A stretch of 64,000 nucleotides of DNA from Heterostelium album PN500. Lineage: Eukaryota > Evosea > Eumycetozoa > Acytosteliales > Acytosteliaceae. The DNA is taken from positions 310,001 through 374,000 of the forward strand of contig NW_008805068.1 in the NCBI RefSeq assembly GCF_000004825.1. Reading direction: 5' to 3'. Numbering within the stretch: position 1 is the stretch's first letter; every line of letters begins with the position of its first letter. Positions 35,964-46,572 of this stretch are shown piece by piece. The notes beneath the pieces are model-generated. The model was not told the origin of the DNA, made no database searches, and was given only the letters and a program-made list of their open reading frames with translations. Made by a program: the position numbers and the translations under genes.

Positions 35964-37367
35964 ATGTATGCTGTATTACGTATGGTTAAATTCTTATGGA
36001 GATGGAGTCAACTCTATTTGACTTTGATGATCCTTTTGGCGGAAAGAGTGATTCGCTCGATTATCTCAGTGGTTTTGAGTGTCATTCCGTTCTCCTCTTA
36101 TTTGGAATCGTTGGCAACTCTTCAGAAGAGTAGTGATAGCTACACCGAGTACGAGAAGGACTTGGAGAGAGACGCAATTGAAATGATCACCAGTCGTGGT
36201 TATCCAGTGGAGGAGCATTTCGTTACTACTCCCGATGGTTTCGTGCTCGGTCTGCACAGAATCACCGGACCAAGAGCATTCACCTCGCCACTCGACAGTC
36301 CACCAACATCGCCACGCGATCTCGGTGTCTCGGGCGGTGAACTCTTTGCACCCACTGGAAAACCGGCTGTCTTGATCATGCACGGATTCATGCAAACCTC
36401 TGAAGCATGGCTGTGCCGTTCCAACCCAAACAACAGTCTGCCATTCATCCTGGCCGACGCCGGATTCGACGTCTGGCTCGGAAACAATCGTGGCAACAAA
36501 TATTCGTTCAAACACACCACCTACACACCGGATCAAGAGAAATTCTGGAATTGGTCGTTGGATGAGCTGGTTCGTTACGACTTGCCGAGCATGGTCAATT
36601 TCATCACCAATCGCACCAAACTTCAATCGATCTCCTACATCGGTTTCTCGCAGGGAACCGCTCAGGGTTGGGCAGCTCTCAGCACCAACACCGACCTGGC
36701 TGCAAAGATCAACTTGTTCGTAGCACTGGCACCGGTCAGCACTGTCAAGGGATTCAGCAATCCCATGATCGACTCGCTTGCCAGATCACGTCCAGACTTT
36801 ATCTTTTTGTTGTTTGGCAAGAAGTCGATGTTGCCATCGACCATCTTCTGGAGAAACTTGCTACCCAAGCAGTTCTTTGTGTCGATGATCGACGCCTCTG
36901 TCCGTTTCCTCTTTGGATGGTCCACCATCAATTTGGGTGAAGACGAGAAGGCGATGCTCTACAGCCACATCTTCTCGTACACCAGTGTCAAGTCGGTGGT
37001 TCACTGGTTCCAGATCATCCAGACCAATCGTTTCCAGATGTTCGATGACATGCTCCTCGGAATCACACCAAACGAAAGCTCAAATCAGCCACACAGATAT
37101 CACGGACGTGTCATTCCCGCTTACCATCCAGGTCAGATCCTCACCAAATGCGCATTGTTCTATGGTGGTGCCGACACATTGCCAAACACCAAAGCACTGC
37201 TCAGTCACCTACCAAGAGACAAAGTGGTGATGGTCCACGAAGAGGAATCATACGAACATCTCGACTTTATGTGGGGCAAAGATGCAAACAAAAAGATTTT
37301 CTCAAAGATTGTTCACCTCTTGAAATCTACAAACAAAACAAATATAGAATCAGATTATGATGAATAA
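35964..37367 (+). CDS. Acid lipase / steryl ester hydrolase family (alpha/beta hydrolase)
   Basis: Intronless, 467 aa. N-terminal hydrophobic stretch (residues 1-45, LYLTLMILLAERVIRSIISV) looks like a membrane anchor or hairpin rather than a cleaved signal. The lipase-associated N-terminal region (GYPVEEHFVTTPDGFVLGLHRI) and the oxyanion HGF at 140-142 are followed by GNNRGN, the nucleophile elbow GFSQGT (Ser229), and toward the end GGADTL (Asp) and YEHLDFMWG (His). These match lysosomal acid lipase and yeast Tgl1/Yeh steryl ester hydrolases; the membrane segment favours the Tgl1/Yeh type on lipid droplets or membranes. A short Ser/Pro insert sits before the HGF motif. Confidence 0.88.
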   Translation: MYAVLRMVKFLWRWSQLYLTLMILLAERVIRSIISVVLSVIPFSSYLESLATLQKSSDSYTEYEKDLERDAIEMITSRGYPVEEHFVTTPDGFVLGLHRITGPRAFTSPLDSPPTSPRDLGVSGGELFAPTGKPAVLIMHGFMQTSEAWLCRSNPNNSLPFILADAGFDVWLGNNRGNKYSFKHTTYTPDQEKFWNWSLDELVRYDLPSMVNFITNRTKLQSISYIGFSQGTAQGWAALSTNTDLAAKINLFVALAPVSTVKGFSNPMIDSLARSRPDFIFLLFGKKSMLPSTIFWRNLLPKQFFVSMIDASVRFLFGWSTINLGEDEKAMLYSHIFSYTSVKSVVHWFQIIQTNRFQMFDDMLLGITPNESSNQPHRYHGRVIPAYHPGQILTKCALFYGGADTLPNTKALLSHLPRDKVVMVHEEESYEHLDFMWGKDANKKIFSKIVHLLKSTNKTNIESDYDE

Positions 37368-37987
37368 ATAACAAAATAATAATAAATAATATATTATATA
37401 AATTAGACAATTCTTTATTTTGTTATTTTTTTTTATACATTTTTTCTTAACTTTTAAAGAAATATTAATACACATAATAATATCTCTCTCATTTCCTTAA
37501 AATTTGCATTAGTCAGAAAAAGCGAATTGGATCATTTCGGATAATTTTAACAACATGAGGAAACTTGAACTGACCAATGATTTTTTTATTTATCTAAAAT
37601 AGGAAAAGATGCGAAGTTCTCAAAAATAATTAATATTTTAAAACTCATCATTAGGAATAAAATATTAACATTCAACAAAAAAATCTTTTTTTATTTTTAT
37701 CTAAATTTCTATATGAGGAAAAATATTTTAATGATGGCATAAACTCTTTTAGAAAATAATTTATATATCTAGATATGAATCATGAAGTAAACTAAAATAG
37801 TATTTAACAATATTGTACATTATAGTTGTACATTAAAACTAAAGTAGGTTTATTTATATTTATTTTTTATAAAATAAATGTTTTTAATAATTACAATAAA
37901 TAAATATTAAAAAAAAACATATTTATAGAAAAAAGTAAAAAATATTTTTAGTAATATTAAGAATAGATAATTAGATTATAAATAAAA
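37368..37987. other. Intergenic region
   Basis: AT-rich spacer between the lipase gene and the ubiquitin-like gene on the same strand. No coding frame, RNA gene or repeat of note; A/T runs near 37,910 directly precede the ATG at 37988. Confidence 0.6.
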
Positions 37988-38550
37988 ATGAAAGTTAATT
38001 GTCCGTCTGGTAACACTATTGAAGTGGAAATCAATGAAAATGACTCTGTTTTAGATTTAAAAGAGAAAATTCATGATAAAACAGGTACACCTGCAGTACA
38101 TCAACAAGTAGGTATTAGTAAAAAATTTTTTTATAGAATATAAATTAATTCATTTATTCTCCTTAGCTAAAAATTGTTGGTAAAAAAACATTATCAAAGA
38201 GACATGATAAAAAGAAAATATCCTCTCTTCATTTAAACAATGAGTCCATGGTATGTTTTGATATTTCTATTTTAAAATATCTTTTATTAATACTTTATAT
38301 AGCTTAATATGTCCTATGTTCTAGCAGGAGGATGTGGTGTAGGATGTGATCTTTGTGGATGTGGAGGTGAATGTTGTGTAAGTAAAAGACTTCAAAAGTT
38401 AAAATATCTCAATGTCCACTAATACATTTTTTATTTTAGTGTAATATTTTATAGAGTATCAATTTACAATCAAATCTATAGAATATCGATCATAGAGAAT
38501 TAAAAGAGTTTTATCAAGAAACAATATTGAATAATTATAGTTGGATTTAA
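37988..38550 (+). CDS. Ubiquitin-like protein with Cys-rich C-terminal tail, about 97 or 115 aa
   Basis: Exons 37988-38107, 38167-38250 and 38303-38377 all end in phase 0 with GT..AG introns of about 50-60 nt. The first 78 residues align with ubiquitin: MKVNCPSGNTIEVEI, VLDLKEKIHDKTGTP, and NNESMLNMSYVLAGG in place of KESTLHLVLRLRGG. After the di-glycine comes CGVGCDLCGCGGECC. The 3' end has two options. A strong acceptor (TTATTTTAG, 38439) gives a 15-nt last exon encoding CNIL and stop at 38454, a CaaX-like ending (97 aa). A later acceptor (AATCTATAG, 38481) gives NIDHRELKEFYQETILNNYS and stop at 38550 (115 aa). Both keep the frame. Function unknown; a membrane-anchored or metal-binding ubiquitin-fold protein is possible. 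Confidence 0.65.
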
Positions 38551-38737
38551 AAACAATAAAAAATGTATAGAGACAAGAAAAACAAATAAATATTCTTTTT
38601 ATTTAAAAGTGTAAAAATAATATTGTTTATTTTTACTTATAAAAACTGCAAATAAAAAAAAAAAAATGTGAAACCACCCACTTAATTTATTTATTAAAAG
38701 AATTCACATTTGATTGATCAGTCAGTCGACTTTGGCA

Positions 38738-40291
38738 ATGCTCACGAGAATAACAAGCAACAAGGTTGTTGCAAATAAACCTATATATCTATCATTATCA
38801 TCGTTAATAAGTAATTGTAGTATTATTAAAAGTAAAAGTTATCTATTTAATTATAGTATAAATAATCATGATGATAAACTATTAAATATATACAAGTATA
38901 GTAGTAGTAGTAATTATAGTGGTTATCAACTAGCTGTTGATTCTTCAAACAACAGTGACAACTATGATAATCAACAACAACAACAATCAATACCTACTCA
39001 AATAGATATAATTCAAAAAGAAAAGAAAAAAAGAACAAGAAGAACTAAAGCTGAATTATTACTGGAGAGAAGTTCTTTAGAAGGAACAGCAGCAGCAGCA
39101 ACAACAACAACAACAACAGGAATAGCAGAAGCAGTTAGTTCACCAAAGAAAAGAACCAGAAAATCGAAATCTTTGAAAACAACAGAACTTGAAGAGATTT
39201 ATCCAATTAAGCAACCAGCATCGTTTCCAACCATTCAATTACCTTCTACACCTCTGAGGATTAGGATAGTCGATAATAATAATAATAATAATGAATCTAC
39301 AAAGAATGATATGTCGTATATCGGTGTCGATGAGGCAGGTAAGGGTGCTGTTCTCGGCCCACTGGTGATTGCAGCGGTCTCGTTGGACTCTGCCGCCGAG
39401 CAATATCTAAAGGCAGCCGGTGTCAAAGACAGCAAGAAACTATCGGCTCAACGACGAGAGGAACTCTACGACATCATCAAGGAGCGCGCACTCTACACCA
39501 CCATCTACATTCTCGAGGCACGTGACATCGACATACGCAGAAAGACACAAACACTCAACAAAATAGAATCCGATATCTTCTTGGAACTCATTCAACGTTC
39601 TTTAAATCATTTGAAATCAAATCCACAAGAATTCATAGAAGAAGTTGAAGAAAATAATAATATAGTAGTAGGAGGAGAACAATTCAATAATAATAGTAAT
39701 AAACCAAAGAAATATAAAATACAATTAGATAGTTTGGAGAGTAATACAGGTAAATTTTCATTGCCTTTCAGAGATGCATTTCCAGCACCAGAACATACTG
39801 TGATCTGTGAGAATCAGGCGGATTCGAAATATGTGTCGACGGGTGCAGCTTCGATCATCGCCAAAGTGGAGAGAGATCGTGCAATAGCGGCACTCGAGAA
39901 ATCTGTAAATACACCAGTTGGTTGTGGTTACCCGAGTGATGCTACCACCCTAACATTTATCGAATCTTACTATCAGAGAAATGGAAACGATCATCCAGAT
40001 GTAAGATTATCATGGAAAACACTTACCAATAAAAGAGGTATAAACAATAACAACAACAATATCAATAATATAAATATCAATAATAATAATAATAATATTT
40101 TAACAACACAATTACAATCAAATATATCATCAATAGCATCACAGTTAGAAACAGCAACAAACAATGATCAACAATCATCGACACAAGACCAACTAACTAT
40201 TTTACAGAATATTCAACAAGACTTAAGTGCTCTAACTAAATCTGTACAATCTTTTATTAATTTATTGAAAAATAACAAAAACAATAAATAA
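38738..40291 (+). CDS. Ribonuclease HII with low-complexity extensions
   Basis: Intronless, 517 aa from the ATG at 38738. The core starts at about residue 195: GVDEAGKGAVLGPLVIAAV gives the first catalytic Asp-Glu pair (Asp198), then VKDSKKLSAQRRE, KIQLDSL (third acid) and ENQADSKYVSTGAASIIAKVE (fourth Asp), followed by GCGYPSD, the archaeal/eukaryotic-type RNase H2 catalytic signature. It removes RNA from RNA-DNA hybrids. The family is normally 210-300 aa; here there is a 190-residue N-terminal extension with a basic start (MLTRITSNKVVANK) that could target mitochondria, an Asn/Glu insert before the third acid, and an Asn-rich tail with a coiled coil. GC peaks over the core motifs only. Confidence 0.88.
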   Translation: MLTRITSNKVVANKPIYLSLSSLISNCSIIKSKSYLFNYSINNHDDKLLNIYKYSSSSNYSGYQLAVDSSNNSDNYDNQQQQQSIPTQIDIIQKEKKKRTRRTKAELLLERSSLEGTAAAATTTTTTGIAEAVSSPKKRTRKSKSLKTTELEEIYPIKQPASFPTIQLPSTPLRIRIVDNNNNNNESTKNDMSYIGVDEAGKGAVLGPLVIAAVSLDSAAEQYLKAAGVKDSKKLSAQRREELYDIIKERALYTTIYILEARDIDIRRKTQTLNKIESDIFLELIQRSLNHLKSNPQEFIEEVEENNNIVVGGEQFNNNSNKPKKYKIQLDSLESNTGKFSLPFRDAFPAPEHTVICENQADSKYVSTGAASIIAKVERDRAIAALEKSVNTPVGCGYPSDATTLTFIESYYQRNGNDHPDVRLSWKTLTNKRGINNNNNNINNININNNNNNILTTQLQSNISSIASQLETATNNDQQSSTQDQLTILQNIQQDLSALTKSVQSFINLLKNNKNNK

Positions 40292-40508
40292 TAATAAATT
40301 AAGATTTTTTTTGTTTTTTTTTGCTATTGAGAGACTTGATAATACAATATTACCACAATGAGTATATGATATTTCTCTTAAGTTTAAATCTCTGCTATTA
40401 TTTACATTAAGACTATTTAATTTAAAATATCAAAATAAGATTATAGCTATTGTAATAAGATAAAGTTAGATATTATAAAATAATAAAATATCTAAATATA
40501 ATTTTAAT

Positions 40509-40795
40509 CTAATTATCTGTTTGTTGATTTCTCTTTTGAAAATTATAAAATTGGTAAAATAAACCAAATTGGTTCCATTGGATCCTTGCCCAGCTTAAAG
40601 TACCCAACGATCTCAAAAAAAAAAATAATCATTAAAAAATCTTAACTTTTGCAAAAGATATTTGATGATGTAAGTGGAAATCAGCTCGTTTGGGTTTGAG
40701 GTTTTTACAGCTTTTTTTTTCATTGATTCTAGAATCAAATAGAATATAAATACAATTAAAATAGAAATAGAAATAGAATCATAGATTACTTTCAT
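40509..40795 (-). CDS. Small membrane-protein candidate, about 84 aa
   Basis: From an ATG at 40795 (minus) the sequence reads a hydrophobic N-terminus (ISISILIVFIFYLILES, a likely signal anchor) and a basic, polar continuation (KTSNPNELISTYIIKYLLQK). If read through it stops at 40613 (60 aa). Removing an intron 40646-40612 (GTTAAG..TTTGAG) extends it in phase with SLGTLSWARIQWNQFGLFYQ and ends at 40509. Coding character continues past the intron, but both splice sites are weak. No family recognised. Confidence 0.35.
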
Positions 40796-40922
40796 CTTAA
40801 TTTATTAATATGTTAAATATATTATAAATATGCATTAAAGTGAGTGTAAAGAGATATAAAAAGATTGTAAATTAAGCATTGTGTAAATATAGTAAAAACG
40901 AATCAAATATTTAATAAATAAA

Positions 40923-41876
40923 ATGAATCAAAAAAAAATAATAGTAGTATTATTAGTTGCAATAATATCAAGTTGGTATTGTAATGCAAAATCACAACCA
41001 ACTCCAACACCATCATCAAAATACCCAGTACCTCTGATACCAGGTCAGAGAAATGCAGTTCATGGATGGCTGATTTTGCCACTCGATCAATTCCTTCCAA
41101 ATCCAAATGACCCAGCACAACCAGTTCAAGCATACTTCTCACATCACACTCCAGAATTCCCAACAGACTCTCCACACGACTTCCAAATCATCTTCCTCGG
41201 CACTCTCACTCCACTTAGCTCAGGAGAGAACATTACCTATCCAATCGACTTGCCATATCCACCAGCAAGCGAATTACTTCAATACGAATTTACTTTTACA
41301 CCACCTCCACCTTTCTCTTTGAACGACTTGCTCTCTGGCCAAATCAAACAATTACTCGGTGTCGTCTACAACGGCAGTTTCGACACACCCTACGAAAGAG
41401 AAGCAATTTCAGTTGCCACTCTCGACATTTACGAGTTAACCACTGCAACCTACTTGAACGACTCTCAATCCATCCAGAGCTACACCTCTCAACGTTACCT
41501 CTCTTATCCAAGACTTGGAATGGGATTGCCACTTCCAAGCGGTGGTCAACATCATTTCTACTGGGCACATGAAATTCATGCTGTTCCTGATTTCGATCAA
41601 GTAGTTCATGTTGTCATCGATCTTGACAGTTGTGTCTGTGGTAACAATGCCACCAATGGTTGCTCAAATGATCCAACCCAATACATTCCAACCGTTTATC
41701 AAGCAGCATCATCATGGGAGATCCAAGGAATTCCAAACGATGTAGAACACAGATTACTCCCAGAAACAACTCCATACATTCAAGCTACATTAGTATCAAA
41801 TGGTTTAACATGTAAAGCTGAAGTAGTTGAACAAATTCATTGTGTATTAGGCCCAATGTTTTATGAAATTTGTTAA
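40923..41876 (+). CDS. Secreted protein of unknown function
   Basis: Intronless, 317 aa. A clear signal peptide (MNQKKIIVVLLVAIISSWYC, cleavage near residue 22, after NA) is followed by a Pro/Thr/Ser stretch and a beta-rich domain with several N-glycosylation sequons (GENIT, YNGS, LNDS, GNNAT). Cysteines cluster in CVCGNNATNGC and at the C-terminus (CKAEVVEQIHC, EIC), suggesting disulfides. HFYWAHEIHAVPDFD resembles nothing I can assign. Probably an extracellular or endolysosomal dictyostelid protein. Divergent from the small minus-strand candidate 128 bp away. Confidence 0.8.
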   Translation: MNQKKIIVVLLVAIISSWYCNAKSQPTPTPSSKYPVPLIPGQRNAVHGWLILPLDQFLPNPNDPAQPVQAYFSHHTPEFPTDSPHDFQIIFLGTLTPLSSGENITYPIDLPYPPASELLQYEFTFTPPPPFSLNDLLSGQIKQLLGVVYNGSFDTPYEREAISVATLDIYELTTATYLNDSQSIQSYTSQRYLSYPRLGMGLPLPSGGQHHFYWAHEIHAVPDFDQVVHVVIDLDSCVCGNNATNGCSNDPTQYIPTVYQAASSWEIQGIPNDVEHRLLPETTPYIQATLVSNGLTCKAEVVEQIHCVLGPMFYEIC

Positions 41877-42425
41877 AATATTGATTATTAATATTTTAAA
41901 CACAAATCTTTATTTAAAATTATTAAATAAAGCTTTCAAAATATATAACTTGTTTAGTTTTTATTATATTGTTTATTTCATTAAAACTGTGATCATAATC
42001 AGATTAGATTAATAAACTTTTGTTTGACTTTTTTTTTTTTTTTGGTATCTCAAGAAATTAATTGACTTCCCCCAATTAAAAAAATTAAAAAACGAAGTAT
42101 TGCCACCTTATATCACTCACAATAACACCAACAATATAATTTCATTCCATTTTTATTGAACCGTTATTTTACACCTCTTTAATATTTGTTTGTTTGTGTG
42201 AATGAAATAAATAAAGAAGGTGTGAAAAAAACATATTATATTTATTTATTTGTTGTTTTTTTTATCTGTAAAATTAATTAAATTGATTGTATCACTATTA
42301 TTATTTATATTATATTTATATTATATTAATTTATTAGAATTATTTTATATTAGAATTATTTAAAAAAAAAAGTTAGAATTTATATACTATAGTATTAAAG
42401 TAAAAACAAAAAAAGAAAACATAGA
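41877..42425. other. Intergenic region
   Basis: AT-rich spacer. The first 60 bp hold AATAAA-type signals for the secreted-protein gene; a T15 run at about 42030; repeated TTATATTA before 42360. Nothing coding seen. Confidence 0.6.
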
Positions 42426-45400
42426 ATGATTAAAATGGATAGTTCAACAGATAGATTAGAAGATGTTATAAACGATAGTTTCAATGAGTTAAATAGTGGA
42501 TTACTATCGAAAAAAGAGATTATTGGTGTGCTATTGGTAGATAGTTTTCAACAGCAGTTGTATCCACAACGAAAGGATATCAAAAAAGAGATTGTAGAGT
42601 TTCTAAGTACGACATTCACATCGCTATCGATTTCACACAGTTCATTGAATTATCTGATACTGAACAACAACAATCATCAGACAAGCACACTAGGAAGTAA
42701 AGTAACAAGTAGCACAAACTCACCTACACTCCTATCACATAACAATAGTTTTAATACATTATCTCAATTTTCACTTGATAACAATAATACTACTCAAGAT
42801 AATAATAGTATTAGTAATAATAATAGTTTAGAAAATAATAATAATAATAATGAAAATAGTAGTTTACAACAAAAGAAAATAAAGATATATGATGAATTTC
42901 TACCAAGATCAGTTAATAAAACATTGAGAAGTGATATTGAATTCATATTGGATCACAATCATCACGATGAAATGATAAAGTTTCACAAGAGAATAACCGG
43001 TGCAGAGACATCGAAAGAAAAGAGTCAACACTTTCAAGCATTCCACTTAAAACTTGTCAATTCAAATTTGGTATTACCATCGAAATACTCACATCTCATC
43101 ACATCAAATAACTATGCAATAACATTATATCAATGTGTTGAATATTATATATTTCAAAATATATTTCATAAGTAAGTAATATTATTATTATGTATCAAAA
43201 AAGCAAAACAAACAAATCATATATTAATATAATAACAATTGCTATCTATCTAGTATATTCCCAATTTGTTATGATAAAGATGTAGAATTATCGAAAAGAA
43301 TAGAATCACTATCGTTCATTGAACCTTCACACTTGGGTCTTACAACTGATTTAAACCAACTTGGAAATGCATTGAAATGTATGTTTTGGTTTTAATAGTT
43401 TTTAAACATATGTATATATTACTTATTAACTAATCATTTCGTTTTTTCACACACAGATGTAAATAAATTGAATTCATATCAAACACCTTTGGAAAAGAAG
43501 AGATGTATATCAAAGATGTTGATACAGCTGATATCGGTGGGTGGAGAAGACTATCTGTTGCCAATGGTGATCTATCTACTGTTAAAGTCGAATCCTCATA
43601 ATCTATGGTCAACCAATAATCTTTTGGAGTTGTATTCTATCGGTGTTCCCGACGGTCAAGATAGCATCTATGATTCATTCGTCACCACATTCTCGATAGC
43701 GATACAAATGATAGAGAAACTAGATCACACTCATCTTTCAATCGATAGGAATCTATTCTATCAAAAGTTACAACAAAATAATAGTTTAATAATTGAATCA
43801 ACTGTTTTACCAACAACTACAAATATATCAACAACAACAACAGCAACAAATTCTACCTCTTTGGATGTACAACAATTAACATTAGTAGATACCTCTGTTG
43901 TTAATAGTAAAATAGAGGATGTTCAACAATTAAAACAAGAAATGAAGAAAGAAAAACAATTAGAAGAGGTTGATAAACAACAGATGGATATCAATCAGTT
44001 GGAGAGTATAAAGGTGTTTAGACAGATGAATAGACGGTCTAATATGGTAGAGATTCTGTTGGAACAATTGAATGCAACAGAGGTAGAGGAATTGATGTTG
44101 AAATTCATAACGACAGCTCTCATCAGTCAGAATTACTATTCGTCGATTCGTAGCTCGCTGAAGCGATTCTTTATCGAATTCCTCGGTGTCAAAGAGAACA
44201 ACTTTTGTGTGACAGAGATGGAGATTATCGGTTCGCTGCAAGACAGTAACGATCAATCGTCGCTCGTAGTGCTACCACATACCAACTCGAATGGCAAAGC
44301 ACTGAAAGCCGCCAAGATTGCAGGTGCCGCTGTCACTGGCGCCGTCATTGTCGGTCTGACCGGCGGGTTGGCCGCGCCATTTGTTGGCTCGGTTCTCTCG
44401 GCGATCGGTGCCGGTGGACTGGTGACCGGTCTGACAACTACGACCGGGCTGAGTGGCGCCACCATGCTGAGTGTCATCTTTGGTGCTGCCGGTGCAAAGG
44501 TGTCGGCCGACAAGATGATCTCGGTCACCTCTGATCTTCAGGACTACTGTATACACAAAGTTAAATCACAGACATCGCTACACGCCATCGTCTACATCGA
44601 TGGATTCACAGCGCAGCCCGACGACACCACCCCTGCCAAAGACTCACTGAAATCCTGGGAGAATGTAGTACGTCGGGCGACCGACGAGTACGGTGACATC
44701 TTTCTCGTCGAGTACGAAAAGAAGAACAAACAGAAGCTACAATCAATCATTGCAGAGTATCAAAAGACACTAGTACAAACACTATTTAAATCGGCTGCAA
44801 CCAATATTATTTCACAGAGTTTAGCGCATGCACTTATACCGTTATCAATATTGAAAGTGGCTGATGTTCTAGATAATCCTTGGTCAATGCTTAAGGATCG
44901 TTCAGAGAAGGCTGGAAAGATATTGGCCCAACAGATTATCGATGGTAATTTCGGAAAGCGACCACTCACTCTTGTCGGAACTGGTATGGGTGCGAGAATG
45001 GTATTCTATTGTCTTGAGGAATTAGATAGACTATCGAAAGCCAACAACAATCTAGATATGTGTGCATCATACATTGAAATGGTTGTATTCATTGGTGCAC
45101 CAATTCCAAATAATCATAAAAGATGGATAAATATTTTGGTATGTTATATATATATATATATATAAAACAAAAAATTAATATAAACTAAACAACTAATTGT
45201 ATTTATTGCTATTATTATTATTATTAGAATGTTGTTAGTGGTAGAGTTGTTAATTGTTATTCTGCAAAGGATGTGGTATTGAAATATGTATGTAGGTCAG
45301 CACATTGTTTGAGTGACGGTTTGTTCCCGGTGTCTGGAGTATCGCCGGTGCATATCGCATCGTCACCGCTGATCATCGAGAATGTCGATGTATCCAACAT

Positions 45401-45533
45401 CGTAAAGACACATCTAGACTATGAGAAGGAAGCTGTCATCACCAAGATCATTGAATACGTTGGAATCAACAAGGTATCCTATTGTCCACCTAAAATACCT
45501 CCAATATTCAGTGGTATAGTTTACAATCTCTAA
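42426..45533 (+). CDS. DUF726 (TMCO4 / yeast Mil1-like) alpha/beta-hydrolase-fold protein
   Basis: Four exons, 42426-43171, 43254-43378, 43457-45138 and 45228-45533, 952 aa. The N-terminal half has Asn/Ser/Thr repeats and helical segments. At 44310-44500 a long Gly/Ala-rich hydrophobic hairpin (AAKIAGAAVTGAVIVGLTGG..GGLVTGLTTTTGLSGA) is the TMCO4/Mil1 membrane segment, followed by the hydrolase domain: HAIVYIDGF, WSMLKDRSEKAGKILAQ, LTLVGTGMGARMVFYCL, and YSAKDVVLKYVCR (Asp). Relatives are predicted lipases of Golgi/endosome membranes; the expected GxSxG elbow reads GTGMG here. GC is high over the membrane hairpin. The first Met is followed by a second at codon 4; either may be used. Confidence 0.85.
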
Positions 45534-45655
45534 ATTATAATTATTAATAAATAAAAAATAATAAAGAAAAATTGTAAAACCTTTTCTAACTATTAAAGTT
45601 AAACTTTGTTATATTTATATATACATATTAAAAAGGAAGGTATTATTACTTTATG

Positions 45656-45687
45656 TTATGTTGATTTCCTCTTTTTATAATCATTAC

Positions 45688-45721
<34 letters not shown>

Positions 45722-46334
45722 GTTGTTTGTTGATGATTTTGTACTTGATCTCTTTTTACTACTGTTTGGTGATGATGATGTTGTTGTACTTGTTGAAGTT
45801 GTCGATTGTGGAATTTGCATTTCATCATCTCTGTCGATATCACTTTTCATTCTAATAGTATTCTTTAATAAAGATCTAATTAAAACGTTTGTCTCATCAT
45901 TCTTAACCTGTTTTTCTTTATTTTCAATACTAGATGGTATATATTTAGGTAAACCCTAATATTAAACGATATATTAATACTATAGCTACTTTGTAATAAG
46001 AAAATCTTATCTCATATGAACAAACACTTACATAATGTTTAAAATGAGGATTACTTTTATAATTTGTAAAGTTACCGTTTGAAGGTAGTGAAGACAATGA
46101 AGATGCTATAGATGATGATGAAGATGACGATGATGATGTTGTAGATCTTGTAATAGATGGCGGATATCCATATTGACTACCACCATTGCTACTATTGTTA
46201 TACCTTGAACCAGAACTACTACTTGTAGTGGTTGTTGTAGTTGTCGTTGTTATACCACCACTACCACCACCACCATTATTATTGTTGTTATTATTATTAT
46301 TATTGTTGTTATTGATATAATCAACGTCATCCAT
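45656..46334 (-). CDS. Low-complexity protein of unknown function
   Basis: Two exons, 46334-46032 and 45955-45656, 200 aa. N-terminus MDDVDYI, then a 13-residue Asn run, Gly, Thr and Ser runs; the only complex segment spans the intron (FTNYKSNPHFKHY / GLPKYIPSSIENKEKQVK, then DETNVLIRSLLKNTIRM). A Ser/Thr tract, a second run of 13 Asn and a basic end (DYKKRKST) follow. The central segment is probably the functional part, perhaps a short helical binding motif. Convergent with the DUF726 gene, 122 bp between stops. Confidence 0.65.
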
Positions 46335-46572
46335 CTCTAAAAATATATATATATATATATAATTGAACTATTAGATCTTAATTAAATCTTTTTAATTTAT
46401 GATTTTTAATTTTTCATTCCTTCACTTCATTCACACTTCAAAACCAAACAACACGCTTATATTTTTTCTTTCCCAGAATATATATATAAAACAAGTATAT
46501 ATTTATTTTTATTTACATAGGTTAATGTATTATTACAATTTATTTATTTATATTTTGAAATTTAAAAGATAT

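Noticed and set aside
45646-45959. Open frames opposite and beside the Asn-rich gene (poly-Tyr, poly-Ile)
   Set aside because: Shadows of the AAT repeat that encodes Asn runs in the 45656-46334 gene.
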